Below are positions 17,581 to 25,987 of a stretch of DNA of 64,000 nt, one piece after another. Under the pieces are notes generated by a model. It searched no databases and had not been told where the DNA came from. It saw nothing but the letters and a program-made list of their open reading frames with translations. Source of the stretch: Altererythrobacter epoxidivorans (lineage in GTDB: Bacteria; Pseudomonadota; Alphaproteobacteria; Sphingomonadales; Sphingomonadaceae); the NCBI RefSeq assembly GCF_001281485.1, contig NZ_CP012669.1, positions 2,573,501 to 2,637,500 on the forward strand, in the 5' to 3' direction. Each line of letters begins with the position of its first letter. The first letter of the stretch is position 1. Both the position numbers and the translations under genes were made by a program.

Positions 17581-18534
17581 CTAGACGCCGAGCTTCGCTC
17601 GCGGATTGCTTTCGTCTTTCCAACCTTCGAGCCGCTTGGCCAGTTCCGAAGTATCGGACGGCATCTGGATTTCCAGCGTGACGAGCTGGTCGCCCCTGCC
17701 GCCGGCCTTCGTGCTCCAGCCCTTGCCTTTCAACCGCATCACCGTGCCGCCACTGGTGCCGGGCTTGATCGTCAGCATGACAGGGCCATCGGCGGTCGGG
17801 CACTTGACCTTCGCGCCGCCCAGCGCCTCGTCGAGGGTAATGGGCAGGTCCATCCGGATATTGTCGCCATCGCGCTTGAAGAACGGGTGCCCGCCAACCT
17901 CGACCATGACGAGGCCGTCGCCCGGTCCGCCAGCGGCTTCCTGGCCCTTGCCCTTCAGCCGCATCTGGGTGCCGTCCTCGACCCCTGCCGGAAGCTTGAG
18001 GTCGATGGTCTTGCCGTCGGCCAGGGTAATCCGCTGGTCCTTGCGCGTGGCGGCATCGATGAAGGACACGGCGAGGCGATAATTGATATCGGCCCCTTTT
18101 CGTGGGGGAGGTGGCCGCCGCTGGCTGCCGAAACCGCCGCCCATATTGCCGGGGCGCCGTCCACCGCCGCCGAACAACCCTTCGAACAGGTCGCCAAGGT
18201 CCATGTCCTCGCCGCCGAAGCCCTGGAAATCTTCCGGGCGGAAACCGCGCTGGCCCCCGCCTTGGCCACCATAGCCGCCGCCACCGCCCATCCCGGCGAA
18301 CGGGTTGGTCGGGTTGCCGTCGCCGTCGATCTCGCCGCGGTCGAACTGGGCGCGCTTGGTCTTGTCGGACAGGAGGTCGTAGGCGCTCGTCACTTGCGAG
18401 AAGCGCTCGGCCGCGTTCGGCTTGTCCTTGTTGCGGTCGGGATGCAGTTCCTTGGCGAGCTTGCGATAGGCGCTCTTGATCTCCGCTTCGGAGGCGGTGC
18501 GCGCTACGCCAAGTGTCTGATACGGATCGGCCAT
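17581..18534 (-). CDS. DnaJ-type co-chaperone without zinc finger (CbpA-like)
   Basis: 317 aa. The N-terminal J domain begins [18 protein letters not shown] and contains HPD at residues 31-33. A Gly/Phe-rich linker with [12 protein letters not shown] and [11 protein letters not shown] follows. Two C-terminal substrate-binding beta domains come next ([47 protein letters not shown]). The cysteine zinc-finger repeats of true DnaJ are absent, so this is a class B J protein such as CbpA. It would stimulate a DnaK ATPase. The likely promoter lies in the 213-base gap shared with pdxH. Confidence 0.88.
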   Translation of the reverse strand: MADPYQTLGVARTASEAEIKSAYRKLAKELHPDRNKDKPNAAERFSQVTSAYDLLSDKTKRAQFDRGEIDGDGNPTNPFAGMGGGGGYGGQGGGQRGFRPEDFQGFGGEDMDLGDLFEGLFGGGGRRPGNMGGGFGSQRRPPPPRKGADINYRLAVSFIDAATRKDQRITLADGKTIDLKLPAGVEDGTQMRLKGKGQEAAGGPGDGLVMVEVGGHPFFKRDGDNIRMDLPITLDEALGGAKVKCPTADGPVMLTIKPGTSGGTVMRLKGKGWSTKAGGRGDQLVTLEIQMPSDTSELAKRLEGWKDESNPRAKLGV

Positions 18535-18665
18535 GGCGTGTTAGTTAGGTGTAGCAGTGATTTGGCGCAAGGTGCCGCGCTTTCCTACGGTTCGTCGAAA
18601 CAATAGGGATGCTGCAAGATGCATCGCCCTGCCGATATCTATCCGCACTCCCGCCTGTCACGGCA

Positions 18666-18679
18666 TTGCGCTGGATCAA
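18666..18679. promoter_or_regulatory. Weak FNR/FixK-like box
   Basis: TTGCG-CTGG-ATCAA resembles the FNR/FixK dyad TTGAT-N4-ATCAA with two mismatches in the left half. It lies in the gap between the DnaJ-like gene and pdxH. The imperfect half makes chance occurrence quite possible. Confidence 0.2.
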
Positions 18680-18712
18680 TGTTTCAAACCGGTGGTTTTT
18701 GCATTTCAGGAC

Positions 18713-18730
18713 TGTGTTCCATGTGTTCCA
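18713..18730 (+). repeat. Tandem 9-base direct repeat before pdxH
   Basis: TGTGTTCCA occurs twice head to tail, ending 17 bases before the pdxH ATG and just before the AGGA ribosome site. The function is unknown; it could be a regulator half-site pair or chance. Confidence 0.6.
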
Positions 18731-18747
18731 TCCTGTAGGACTTGGTC

Positions 18748-19392
18748 ATGCCTGAACCGACACCCGAAGAGCTTGCGCGGCTCGCGACCAGCGAAATCCC
18801 GTCGGGGGATCCGATGCCGATTTTCGAAGAGTGGTTTGCGCTCGCCAAACAGAGCGAACCGAACGATGCCAATGCAATGGCGCTCGCGACCGCGACGCCC
18901 GATGGCTCTCCTTCGGTGCGCATGGTCCTGCTGAAGGGGCATGGGCCGGAAGGGTTCACCTTCTACACCAACGCCCAAAGCCGCAAGGGCACCGAGATTC
19001 GCGCGAACATGCAGGCTGCATTGCTGTTCCACTGGAAAAGCCTGCGCCGCCAGGTCCGGATCGAAGGGCCGCTGGTCGAAGTCAGCCCGCAAGAGGCCGA
19101 TGCCTATTTCCATTCGCGCCCCTTCGTCAGCCAGGTCGGTTCGGCCGCGTCAGACCAGTCGCGCCCGCTCGACCAGCGCTCGACCTATCTCGACCGGGTC
19201 GAGAGTATCGAGGCAGAGTGGGCAGCAGAAGGCGAAGTGCCGCGGCCGGCGCACTGGACCGGGTTCACCCTGCGACCGAGGGCGATCGAGTTCTGGCTCG
19301 ATCGGGCCAACCGCCTGCATGACAGGCGCCGCTTCACACTGACCGGTGCGGGCGATGCCGTCAGCTGGTCCGATGGGTTGCTGTATCCATGA
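18748..19392 (+). CDS. pdxH: Pyridoxamine/pyridoxine 5'-phosphate oxidase
   Basis: 214-aa FMN enzyme making pyridoxal 5'-phosphate from PNP or PMP with oxygen. Family blocks in order are ANAMALATATPDGSPSVRMV, LKGHGPEGFTFYTNAQSRKG (FMN site), LFHWKSLRRQVRIEGPL, YFHSRPFVSQVGSAAS, PRPAHWTGFTLRPRAIEFW, and RLHDRRRF near the end, the PLP-binding R-L-H-D-R motif. ATG 18748 follows AGGA with an 8-base gap; a TTG two codons earlier is less likely. It overlaps the cation transporter gene by four bases (ATGA), so the two are probably co-transcribed. Confidence 0.95.
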   Translation: MPEPTPEELARLATSEIPSGDPMPIFEEWFALAKQSEPNDANAMALATATPDGSPSVRMVLLKGHGPEGFTFYTNAQSRKGTEIRANMQAALLFHWKSLRRQVRIEGPLVEVSPQEADAYFHSRPFVSQVGSAASDQSRPLDQRSTYLDRVESIEAEWAAEGEVPRPAHWTGFTLRPRAIEFWLDRANRLHDRRRFTLTGAGDAVSWSDGLLYP

Positions 19393-20324
19393 GCGCGACG
19401 CACACCGACAATCGCGCCTCGCTCAATCGCCAGGCCGCCTTCGCTTCCATTGCAACTGCGGTCCTGCTGGTGTCGCTCAAGACATGGGCGGCATGGCGCA
19501 CCGGTTCGACGGCAATGCTCGGCAGCCTTGCCGATTCGGCGCTCGACCTGATTGCCAGCCTTGCGACGCTGGTCGGGGTATGGATCGCCTCCATGCCCGC
19601 CGACGAAGATCACCGCTTCGGCCATGGCAAGGCAGAGGCACTGGCCGCGATCTTCCAGGTCATGCTGATCGCTATTTCGGCAACCGGGATCGGTTATCGC
19701 GCGATCGACCGGCTGGTGAACGGCAGCGAGACTGCGGCAGCTGCCGAAGGTATCGGCGTTTCGCTGATCGCGATTGCCGCCACGCTCGCCCTGCTGACAT
19801 GGCAGCGCTTCGTCATCCGGCGCACCGGCAGCCTCGCGATCAAGACCGACAATGTCCATTACCAGTCGGACCTGCTGCTCAACCTTGCGGTTATCGCGGC
19901 GCTGGTGATCGACCAGTATCTCGGCTTTACCAAGGCCGACCCGCTGTTCGGCCTCGGCATCGCAGCCTGGCTCGCATGGGGCGCATGGCATGCCGCGACC
20001 GAGGCGATCGACCATTTGATGGACAAGGAATGGCCGGATGAACGGCGCGAGGCGTTCCTCCAGGTTCTGGCGAAGCACCCCGACATTCGCGGCGTGCACG
20101 ACCTGCGCACACGCACCAGCGGGATGGACGATTTCGTCCAGTTCCACATGGCGGTCGACCCGGGCCTTTCCATCGTCGAGGCCCACGACCTGATGGACGA
20201 GGTCGAGGCCCGGCTGGCCCGGGACTTCCCCGGTGTCGAAGTCCTGATCCATCCCGATCCGGAAGGGTTGATCGATGAAGAGGGCGTCGCTGCCGAGGAA
20301 CTGCTCCCCGAACGGCCCGAGTGA
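19389..20324 (+). CDS. Cation diffusion facilitator family transporter (FieF-like)
   Basis: 311-aa proton-coupled divalent metal exporter of the inner membrane. Six helices are visible. The helix 2 metal ligands sit in SLADSALDLIAS (D-x3-D) and the helix 5 ligands in HYQSDLLLN (H-x3-D), exactly the FieF/YiiP layout. The EDHRFGHGKAEALAA loop follows helix 2. The cytoplasmic C-terminal domain (about 210-300) contains GVHDLRTRTSG and FHMAVDP with His and Asp for the regulatory metal site. Zn or Fe is the usual substrate for this set of ligands. It is coupled to pdxH upstream and PhzF downstream by four-base overlaps. Confidence 0.9.
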   Translation: MSATHTDNRASLNRQAAFASIATAVLLVSLKTWAAWRTGSTAMLGSLADSALDLIASLATLVGVWIASMPADEDHRFGHGKAEALAAIFQVMLIAISATGIGYRAIDRLVNGSETAAAAEGIGVSLIAIAATLALLTWQRFVIRRTGSLAIKTDNVHYQSDLLLNLAVIAALVIDQYLGFTKADPLFGLGIAAWLAWGAWHAATEAIDHLMDKEWPDERREAFLQVLAKHPDIRGVHDLRTRTSGMDDFVQFHMAVDPGLSIVEAHDLMDEVEARLARDFPGVEVLIHPDPEGLIDEEGVAAEELLPERPE

Positions 20325-21094
20325 CGCAAACCTCGCTTCCGCGCATTGTCGATGTCTTCGTCGGGAAGGGCGCGCTCGGCAATCCTGCTGCGGTGGTCAC
20401 CTGCCCGAACCTCCCGCCTGAGGATGAAATGCAGCGGCAGGCAGCCCGGATCGGTACTCCCGCCACTGCCTTCGTCGATGGCAGTGACGCGGTGCGGTGG
20501 TTCTCGCCCGACCACGAAATCGCTCTCTGCGGGCATGGAGCACTGGCGGTCGGCCATGTGCTGATAGGCGCAGGGAAGGGCGACAAGGTAGCACTGCGCA
20601 CCAGGGACGGCGGGGTGGTTAGCGTCAGGCGGCTATCCGGCGACGGGCGTTACGAAGTGGGCCTTCCCGAAATTCGCACTGCGCCAAAAGAACTGCACGC
20701 ATTGGCAGGTGCCCTGCGGGTTACGCCGCTCCAAATCCGCTGGAACGAAGCGGGTTATGTGCTGGCCATTCTCGAAACGGCGCAGGAGGTGCGCGAGATT
20801 GCTCCCGATATTCAGATGCTCGCGGCGCTCGGCAATTGGCAGGTCAGCGTTTCAGCACCCGGCGACATCGACGGGGCAGACATCGTCAGCCGGGTCTTCT
20901 CGGGCGGCGGCAAGGAAGATGCAGCGACCGGTTCGGCGCACGCCGCGCTTGCGCCCTATTGGTGCGAGCGGCTGGGGAGGGATCGCATCACCGCATATCA
21001 GGCAAGCCAGCGGGGTGGCTGGCTCGATTGCGGGATCGGCCCCGCAGGAACGATCCATATTGGCGGCGCAGTGCGCGATCAGCGTTCGGGGTAG
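20321..21094 (+). CDS. PhzF-family protein with atypical active site
   Basis: 257 aa, two-lobed DapF-like fold of the PhzF family. Visible blocks are DVFVGKGALGNPAAVV (N-terminal strand and GNPA loop), WFSPDHEIALCGHGALA, and GGGKEDAATGSAHAAL, where the family usually has DPATGSA. In characterised PhzF the catalytic acid/base is a Glu in the SETAF-type motif; here the aligned stretch is GTPATAFVD with Ala48 in that place. The start is GTG sharing GTGA with the transporter stop. The last 16 bases overlap the convergent serine hydrolase. The reaction is unknown. An isomerase/epimerase fold is safe, activity is not. Confidence 0.82.
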   Translation: MTQTSLPRIVDVFVGKGALGNPAAVVTCPNLPPEDEMQRQAARIGTPATAFVDGSDAVRWFSPDHEIALCGHGALAVGHVLIGAGKGDKVALRTRDGGVVSVRRLSGDGRYEVGLPEIRTAPKELHALAGALRVTPLQIRWNEAGYVLAILETAQEVREIAPDIQMLAALGNWQVSVSAPGDIDGADIVSRVFSGGGKEDAATGSAHAALAPYWCERLGRDRITAYQASQRGGWLDCGIGPAGTIHIGGAVRDQRSG

Positions 21095-22218
21095 AGCTCG
21101 ATCACGTCGGCAAGTTGCTGCAGCATCGCCTTGCGCTGCTCGGCATCGGAATGCCCCAGGCGGACCACCGTCAGGTGCTGGCTCGGCGACACGATGACAT
21201 ATTGGCCCATGTGGCCGATCAGCGAAAACAGGCTTTGCGGTGCGCGATCGGGAAACAGCGGATGGTCTTCGCCTGTACCGGCTTCGCGGTACTCACGGTT
21301 GAGCCAGGTCTGCAGGCCGTATTGCGGACTTTTCGGGCTGGGGGAGACCATCGCATCGACCCAGCTTCGCGGCAGCAATTGCTCGCCGCCCGGACCCCGT
21401 CCCTTTCGGCGCAGGAATTCGCCGAACTTGGCCCAGTCGCGGGCGGTCCCGTGGATCAGGCTGCCGCCGATGAGCGTCCCCGATGCGTCGAATTCGGGCA
21501 CCATGGACTTCATGCCGAGCGGACCGAACAGCCGCGCTTCGAGATAATCGCTCACCGCGGCACGGCGGATGTCGGGATCCTCGCTGTCGGTCAGCGCGCG
21601 CGCTGCGATATCGGCGAGGATGACAGTGGTGTTCGAGGAATATTCGAACTGCGAACCCGGCTCTGCCTCCAGCGGCTGTTCTTCGGCCCAGGCAGCCATG
21701 TCGTCGCGCCCGTCGAGGAAGAGCATGCGCACTTCAGAGCTTTCGTAGGGAGGATCGCCCGCCTCGGTATGCCTCAGGCCGGAACGCATCTGGAGGAGCT
21801 GGCGCAGGGTGATCTCGCCGCGGGCATCGCCAGGGCGCTGCCAATGGGGAACAGGCGCGCTTTCATCCAGGCTCAACCGTCCATCGGCAACCAGCATGCC
21901 GATCATGACCGCCGTTACGGTCTTGGCCATCGACCAGCTGACGAAGCGCGTTTCGGGACCATAACCCTCGCCATAGCGCTCGGCTGCGATCTTGCCGTCG
22001 GCCATCACCACGAGGGCGCGGGTTTCGCCGAGGCCGTCCATCGTGAACAGCTCGTCGACCTGCCGCGCAAGGTCTTCCTTCGGGGCGCCGGCATCGTCCG
22101 TTATCGCCGCGAGCGCTTCTTCGGACACGGGTGGTTCGCTCGCCGGAGCCTCCCCGCACGATATCAGGGTTGGCACGAGAGCAAGTGTGGCGATAGGGAG
22201 CAGCGACCGCAGTTTCAT
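21079..22218 (-). CDS. Serine hydrolase, beta-lactamase/class C PBP-like lipoprotein
   Basis: 379 aa. The lipoprotein signal MKLRSLLPIATLALVPTLIS is followed by Cys21. The catalytic SxxK is SMAK within SWSMAKTVTAVMIG (about residue 94). The Tyr motif is FEYSSNTTVILADIAA (Y-S-N type), and GHMGQYVIVSP fits the third (H/K-x-G) motif. Family members include esterases, D-aminopeptidases and class C beta-lactamases; the NTE-like spacing does not indicate which. The start at 22218 is chosen because it begins the signal peptide; a start 36 bases upstream would bury it. The gene is divergent from the small membrane protein gene that follows. Confidence 0.85.
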   Translation of the reverse strand: MKLRSLLPIATLALVPTLISCGEAPASEPPVSEEALAAITDDAGAPKEDLARQVDELFTMDGLGETRALVVMADGKIAAERYGEGYGPETRFVSWSMAKTVTAVMIGMLVADGRLSLDESAPVPHWQRPGDARGEITLRQLLQMRSGLRHTEAGDPPYESSEVRMLFLDGRDDMAAWAEEQPLEAEPGSQFEYSSNTTVILADIAARALTDSEDPDIRRAAVSDYLEARLFGPLGMKSMVPEFDASGTLIGGSLIHGTARDWAKFGEFLRRKGRGPGGEQLLPRSWVDAMVSPSPKSPQYGLQTWLNREYREAGTGEDHPLFPDRAPQSLFSLIGHMGQYVIVSPSQHLTVVRLGHSDAEQRKAMLQQLADVIELYPER

Positions 22219-22247
22219 GGTCGCCTCACTCGCGCAAGGATCACAGA

Positions 22248-22604
22248 TTGGCAATGGCTAAAGCCCGCTCCCGCACCGCATCCCAAAAATCGTCTAAGGG
22301 CTTCTGGATCCTGCTCGCCGTCATCGCCGGACTGTTCGCGCTGGGGCTGTATTTCCGCGCACCTGCGACTGGATATGCGAACGCGGCGACAGCCTATTCC
22401 GCGCGCGTCGCGTGCTCTTGCCGTTTCGTCGCCGGACGCGAGCTAAAGGATTGCGCGAAGGACAAGCTGGCCGGGATGGAACTGGTCACGCTGGTCGACG
22501 ATGCACAGGCAAAAAGCGTGACGGCGCGCTTCCCGCTGCTTTCGAGCGACACTGCGACCTACCGCAAGGGTTACGGCTGCGTCCTCAGCGAGTGGGAAGG
22601 CTGA
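22248..22604 (+). CDS. Unknown small membrane-anchored protein with cysteines
   Basis: 118 aa, not recognised. A basic N-terminus is followed by a single membrane helix (GFWILLAVIAGLFALGLYF, about 18-36) and an extracytoplasmic domain with CSC, DCAKDK and YGC cysteines that may form disulfides. TTG at 22248 has AAGGA seven bases before it, whereas ATG at 22254 would be 13 bases away, so the TTG start is favoured. It is divergent from the serine hydrolase lipoprotein (29 bases between starts), which suggests shared control. The 3' end overlaps the convergent gene by 20 bases. Confidence 0.7.
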   Translation: MAMAKARSRTASQKSSKGFWILLAVIAGLFALGLYFRAPATGYANAATAYSARVACSCRFVAGRELKDCAKDKLAGMELVTLVDDAQAKSVTARFPLLSSDTATYRKGYGCVLSEWEG

Positions 22605-23490
22605 TCCGCTTTCCATCGGGATTGCGGCAGGCCGGCGCGTCAAGCTCCACCGGATAGGGGATCATTGGCGGCGGGCACTGATCGGCACGTTTGCCGCCTG
22701 CGACGCAGCGATCATGTTCTGCCCTGATCCGGGCAGAGGTTTCGCGATATTCGCGTCTGGCGCGTTCAATCCTCTGTAATTCGGCATTGGAGCAGATCGG
22801 CGTGCGGCCAAGGCGCGCCACGTTGACGACGCGGTCGACGCTGCAGGTTTTGGCCAGCGCGGGAGGCGCGGGCAGGTAGCTGAGCTGCGAACAGCCCTTG
22901 CCGGTGAAGCGGCCTTCGCGCTCGCCGACGCGCAAGGTGTTTTCGGGCGTGAAAGGCGGGCTGGCGACCGACAGATAGCCCTCGGCGTCACGTGAGACTG
23001 CGTAGGTTGGCAGCATGAGCAAAGATTCCCCGCCGCCTTCCTCGGCGAGGAGCAGGCACCCGTCGCGCAGTTCGAGATGGCCCCGCCAGACCGCCGGACC
23101 TTCCAATGTGCACATGATGGTTCCATCGGGACCGGGCTTTGGGCCGCCAGTTTCGATCTCCGGCATGGGCCGCAGGAAACGGGCGATGGCAGGTTCGATT
23201 GCAGGAAGGTTGGGAGGTCCTTTGACTGCGTTCTGGTCCATCTCGACCAGTTTCAGTGGCGCTTCTGTCACCGTGCCGAAGCCGCTGTCACCGACCGTCA
23301 TCCCGATGCTCGGCGATGTCTGTTCCTGCCCCCGGTTATGATCGCGCGCGCCGACGACAACAGGCTCTGCCGAGGGCGCTTCCGTCGGTCGGCTGATGAA
23401 ATAGAGAATGAAGGGAAGCGCGGCGAAGGCGATCAGCAGGAGCAGCGCGACCGGCGCAATCTGGCCGGGTTTTCCGCGCCAGAAGCTCAC
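22585..23490 (-). CDS. Unknown membrane-anchored protein
   Basis: 301 aa, not recognised. The N-terminus [20 protein letters not shown] leads into one membrane helix (about 12-33), so the rest is periplasmic. The middle part has a repeated strand-like pattern ([35 protein letters not shown]) around a GCLL cysteine. The C-terminal third is helical and charged ([20 protein letters not shown]) with paired cysteines. It directly follows mnmA (four-base overlap, GTGA-type) and converges on the small cysteine protein. A conserved hypothetical of sphingomonads is likely; no function is assigned. Confidence 0.7.
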   Translation of the reverse strand: MSFWRGKPGQIAPVALLLLIAFAALPFILYFISRPTEAPSAEPVVVGARDHNRGQEQTSPSIGMTVGDSGFGTVTEAPLKLVEMDQNAVKGPPNLPAIEPAIARFLRPMPEIETGGPKPGPDGTIMCTLEGPAVWRGHLELRDGCLLLAEEGGGESLLMLPTYAVSRDAEGYLSVASPPFTPENTLRVGEREGRFTGKGCSQLSYLPAPPALAKTCSVDRVVNVARLGRTPICSNAELQRIERARREYRETSARIRAEHDRCVAGGKRADQCPPPMIPYPVELDAPACRNPDGKRISLPTR

Positions 23491-24641
23491 GCAGCGCCGA
23501 CTGTGGTTTCGATCCAGCCGCCGCCCACGACACGTTCACCGGCATAGATCACGGCTGCCTGTCCCGGGGCGACGCCGTATTCGGGCGCTGCGAAGTGCAG
23601 GGTGACTGCATTGCCATCTCCCAGCACGCCCTCGACGGTTACGGGCACAGGTTTGGCGAGGCTCCTGACCTTCGCGGTGAGAGGCATTTCGGGCATCGGC
23701 CCGATGCGGTTGGTTTCGATGATGCGCGCGCTTGTCGTCGCCAGCATCCGGCGGGGGCCGACACGCACCTCGCGGCTTTCCGCATCGAGCCCGACCACAT
23801 AGAGCGGTTCGGGCTGGCCGCCGATTTCTAGACCGCGCCGCTGGCCGACGGTGAAGTGGATCACGCCCTGGTGGCGGCCGAGTTCCTCACCCGTTTCGGC
23901 ATGGACGATCGCGCCGGGTGCGCCGCCCTCGGGCCGCATCGACTTGACGATCTTCGCATAGTCGCCGTCCGGCACGAAGCAGATGTCCTGGCTGTCGGGC
24001 TTGGCCGCATTGCGCAATCCAGCCTCTTCGGCGAGCTCGCGAACCTGCGTTTTCGGCAGTCCGCCGAGCGGGAAGCGCAGGAAATCCAGCTGGTCCTCGG
24101 TGGTGGCGTAAAGGAAATAGGACTGGTCCCTCGCCGGATCGACCGCACGATGCAGTTCGGGCCCGGCGCTTCCCATCACGCGGCGGACATAATGTCCTGT
24201 CGCAAGGCAGTCCGCTCCCAGTTCGCGCGCCATGCGGAAAAGGTCGGTAAATTTCGGACCCATATTGCAGCGGATGCAGGGCACCGGGGTCCGGCCGGAC
24301 AGGTAATCGTCCGCGAATTGCTCGACCACTTCCTCGCGAAAGGCGCTTTCGTGGTCGAATACGTAGTGCGCGATGCCGAGCCTGTCCGCCACCGCGCGCG
24401 CGTCGCGAATGTCGTCTCCGGCGCAACAGGCACCCTTGCGCCCTGTCGCAGCACCGAAGTCATAAAGCTGGAGAGTGATGCCGATAACCTCGGCCCCGCT
24501 CTGCGCCGCCAGCGCCGCCACCACCGACGAATCGACGCCGCCGCTCATCGCCACGACGATGCGGCTTTCGCTTGCCGGTTTGGGCAGGTCGAACAGTGCC
24601 TCGGCATCGAGCCGGGCTGCATGGGGTGTCGTTGCGGTCAT
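23487..24641 (-). CDS. mnmA: tRNA-specific 2-thiouridylase MnmA
   Basis: 384-aa enzyme that thiolates U34 of Lys, Glu and Gln tRNAs using ATP and a persulfide relay. The PP-loop is [16 protein letters not shown] (about 27-42). The nucleophile Cys is in [13 protein letters not shown] and the second active-site Cys in [13 protein letters not shown]. The central ATGHYVRR and the C-terminal beta-barrel ([13 protein letters not shown]) are also present. ATG 24641 gives [11 protein letters not shown], an N-terminus about 20 residues longer than in many MnmA proteins. A start at 24656 is also possible; neither has a strong ribosome site. Confidence 0.93.
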   Translation of the reverse strand: MTATTPHAARLDAEALFDLPKPASESRIVVAMSGGVDSSVVAALAAQSGAEVIGITLQLYDFGAATGRKGACCAGDDIRDARAVADRLGIAHYVFDHESAFREEVVEQFADDYLSGRTPVPCIRCNMGPKFTDLFRMARELGADCLATGHYVRRVMGSAGPELHRAVDPARDQSYFLYATTEDQLDFLRFPLGGLPKTQVRELAEEAGLRNAAKPDSQDICFVPDGDYAKIVKSMRPEGGAPGAIVHAETGEELGRHQGVIHFTVGQRRGLEIGGQPEPLYVVGLDAESREVRVGPRRMLATTSARIIETNRIGPMPEMPLTAKVRSLAKPVPVTVEGVLGDGNAVTLHFAAPEYGVAPGQAAVIYAGERVVGGGWIETTVGAA

Positions 24642-24735
24642 GATCGAGCGGCCCATTACACCGGGAAGCGCCGCTAATCCAGCCTTTCGCGGCCCGGGCA
24701 ATTCCTGCCAAGTCCCTCGGGACATTACTAAGACC

Positions 24736-24756
24736 GGGTAAATTGCGGCTTTACCC
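24736..24756. promoter_or_regulatory. Perfect inverted repeat GGGTAAA-N7-TTTACCC (candidate operator)
   Basis: A 7-7-7 perfect dyad in the divergent gap between mnmA and the unknown-sciP unit, 35 bases before the ATG at 24791. The size and spacing fit a dimeric repressor or activator site. A CtrA full site (TTAA-N7-TTAA) is not present here. Confidence 0.5.
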
Positions 24757-24790
24757 TATCTTGAGACTGCCCGGGGTAGGACAGCTCATT

Positions 24791-25093
24791 ATGTTCGAAT
24801 CCAGAACTCAATTTACAGCCGCAACGGCGCGTGCAGACGGCACTGCGCTTAAAGCCATTGGATGGGGCGAACTGACCGCACGGATCAATGCCGCGCGCGA
24901 TCTTCGCCGTATCCTGAGGCGTGAAAACCCGATGCTCATCGCGAGCTTTTCCGATGCTGCAGCAGGCTATTTCAGCCAGCTGGATGAAAGCAAACGCCCT
25001 GTTAACCCTGATGGTTTAGGGCATGGCAAAGCAACCGATGGCATAGGCTTTGACACCGAAGGTAACGCGGCAACAGGCGACCGAGAGAAATAA
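24791..25093 (+). CDS. Small unknown protein upstream of sciP
   Basis: 100 aa, not recognised. ATG 24791 follows AGGA by nine bases. The first half is helical and basic (KAIGWGELTARINAARDLRR, residues about 17-36), the second half loose and Gly/Asp-rich. Such a compact Arg-rich helix pair could bind DNA or a protein partner. It ends in TAA with sciP beginning at the very next base, so both are surely co-transcribed. The hairpin formed by GCCCT and AGGGC around 25001-25024 lies inside its 3' half, just ahead of sciP. A role in the cell-cycle circuit is inferred only from the adjacency. Confidence 0.7.
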   Translation: MFESRTQFTAATARADGTALKAIGWGELTARINAARDLRRILRRENPMLIASFSDAAAGYFSQLDESKRPVNPDGLGHGKATDGIGFDTEGNAATGDREK

Positions 25094-25393
25094 ATGATCG
25101 AAAATCAAGACATTCGACCGGCACAGGTCATCGGCCCGCTCGGGGAGCCGCTTACGCTCGACGATCTTCCGTCGCCCAGCACGAAACGCTGGGTGGTGCG
25201 CCGCAAGGCAGAAGTCGTTGCAGCAGTTAATGGCGGCCTGCTTACGATCGACGAAGTTCTGGAGCGTTACAGCCTGACGCTTGAAGAGTTTGCATCGTGG
25301 CAACGTGCGGTCGACCGTTCCGGGATGCAGGGCCTGCGGGTCACCCGCATCCAGCATTATCGGGATCTGTACGAGCGCCAGCTCAAGTACTGA
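25094..25393 (+). CDS. sciP: SciP-type CtrA inhibitor (DUF1153)
   Basis: 99 aa. The conserved DUF1153 core is all present: VIGPLGEPLTLDDLPSPSTK (12-31), RWVVRRKAEVVAAVNGGLL (32-50) and LTLEEFASWQRAVDR (62-76), then QGLRVTRIQHYR. In Caulobacter SciP is a small helix-turn-helix protein that binds CtrA and blocks activation of CtrA-dependent promoters. It is restricted to alphaproteobacteria that have CtrA. Start ATG 25094 directly abuts the stop of the preceding small gene. A strong terminator follows 22 bases after the stop. Confidence 0.92.
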   Translation: MIENQDIRPAQVIGPLGEPLTLDDLPSPSTKRWVVRRKAEVVAAVNGGLLTIDEVLERYSLTLEEFASWQRAVDRSGMQGLRVTRIQHYRDLYERQLKY

Positions 25394-25415
25394 TCGCCAA
25401 CACATCGAATTGATG

Positions 25416-25452
25416 ACGCGGGGGAAGCTAAGGCAGCTTCTTCCGCGTTTTT
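25416..25452 (+). terminator. Rho-independent terminator after sciP
   Basis: A 14-base-pair stem beginning ACGCGGGGGAAGCT, a 5-base loop and the complementary arm with two G-U pairs are followed by TTTTT. It closes the two-gene sciP unit. Confidence 0.9.
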
Positions 25453-25555
25453 CGTATATGCTCCCTCCCGTCTCGCAAAAAATTGCGGGAACAGCAGGCA
25501 TCGCGGACCGTTTGAAGCGGTAGAATGCCCTGAATAAACAGGAGGAGTAACGAAC

Positions 25556-25822
25556 ATGGGTTGGATTATTGCACTTATCGTGGGTGGCGTGGCCGGTTGG
25601 CTGGCGAGCCTCGTCATGAACCGCGATGCCTCGATGGGCATCTTCTGGAATATCGTCGTAGGCTGCATCGGCTCGGTCATCGGCAACCTTATTGCTGGCC
25701 CGCTCCTCGGAATCGGCGGCAGTGTCCAGGAATTCTCGCTCGTCGGTCTGGTGATCGCCATCGTCGGTGCGATCGTCCTCCTCGGCATCGTGAACCTCGT
25801 CCAGCGCGGTCGCGTTCGCTAA
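25556..25822 (+). CDS. GlsB/YeaQ/YmgE family stress-response membrane protein
   Basis: 88-aa transglycosylase-associated-protein family member with three membrane helices: WIIALIVGGVAGWLASLVM (2-21), a middle Gly-rich helix with IVVGCIGSVIGNLIAG, and VGLVIAIVGAIVLLGIVNLV at the C-terminus. The GWLAS-x-VM and GxxGxxIGN patterns are family hallmarks. The ribosome site AGGAGGAG is strong, suggesting abundant expression. The family is induced by stress in several bacteria but has no proven biochemical function. It stands alone between two terminators. Confidence 0.9.
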   Translation: MGWIIALIVGGVAGWLASLVMNRDASMGIFWNIVVGCIGSVIGNLIAGPLLGIGGSVQEFSLVGLVIAIVGAIVLLGIVNLVQRGRVR

Positions 25823-25846
25823 GAACGAAACAACATCAAAACGATC

Positions 25847-25880
25847 GGGCGGGGTGGGCTGACCACCTCGCCCTTTTGTT
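25847..25880 (+). terminator. Rho-independent terminator after the GlsB-like gene
   Basis: GGGCGGGGTGG and CCACCTCGCCC pair with one G-U over a 5-base loop and are followed by TTTTGTT. Confidence 0.88.
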
Positions 25881-25987
25881 ATGCAACAGGCCCTTGCTGG
25901 CCGCGCACGCCACTCGTCGGCAACAAACGTCGTTTATAGAGTGGCGCATTGCCACCTATGGGGGGCAGGTCTAGAAGGTGTTGCACA

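Noticed and set aside
16078..18606. 842-codon open frame on the plus strand over fabI, the BrkB-family gene and the DnaJ-like gene
   Set aside because: It crosses three confidently assigned genes on the other strand, and its sequence looks like an antisense shadow (RQDR and HHDPGK-type runs).
20836..22446. 536-codon plus-strand frame over the PhzF tail and the serine hydrolase
   Set aside because: Overlaps two real genes in other frames and has no recognisable fold.
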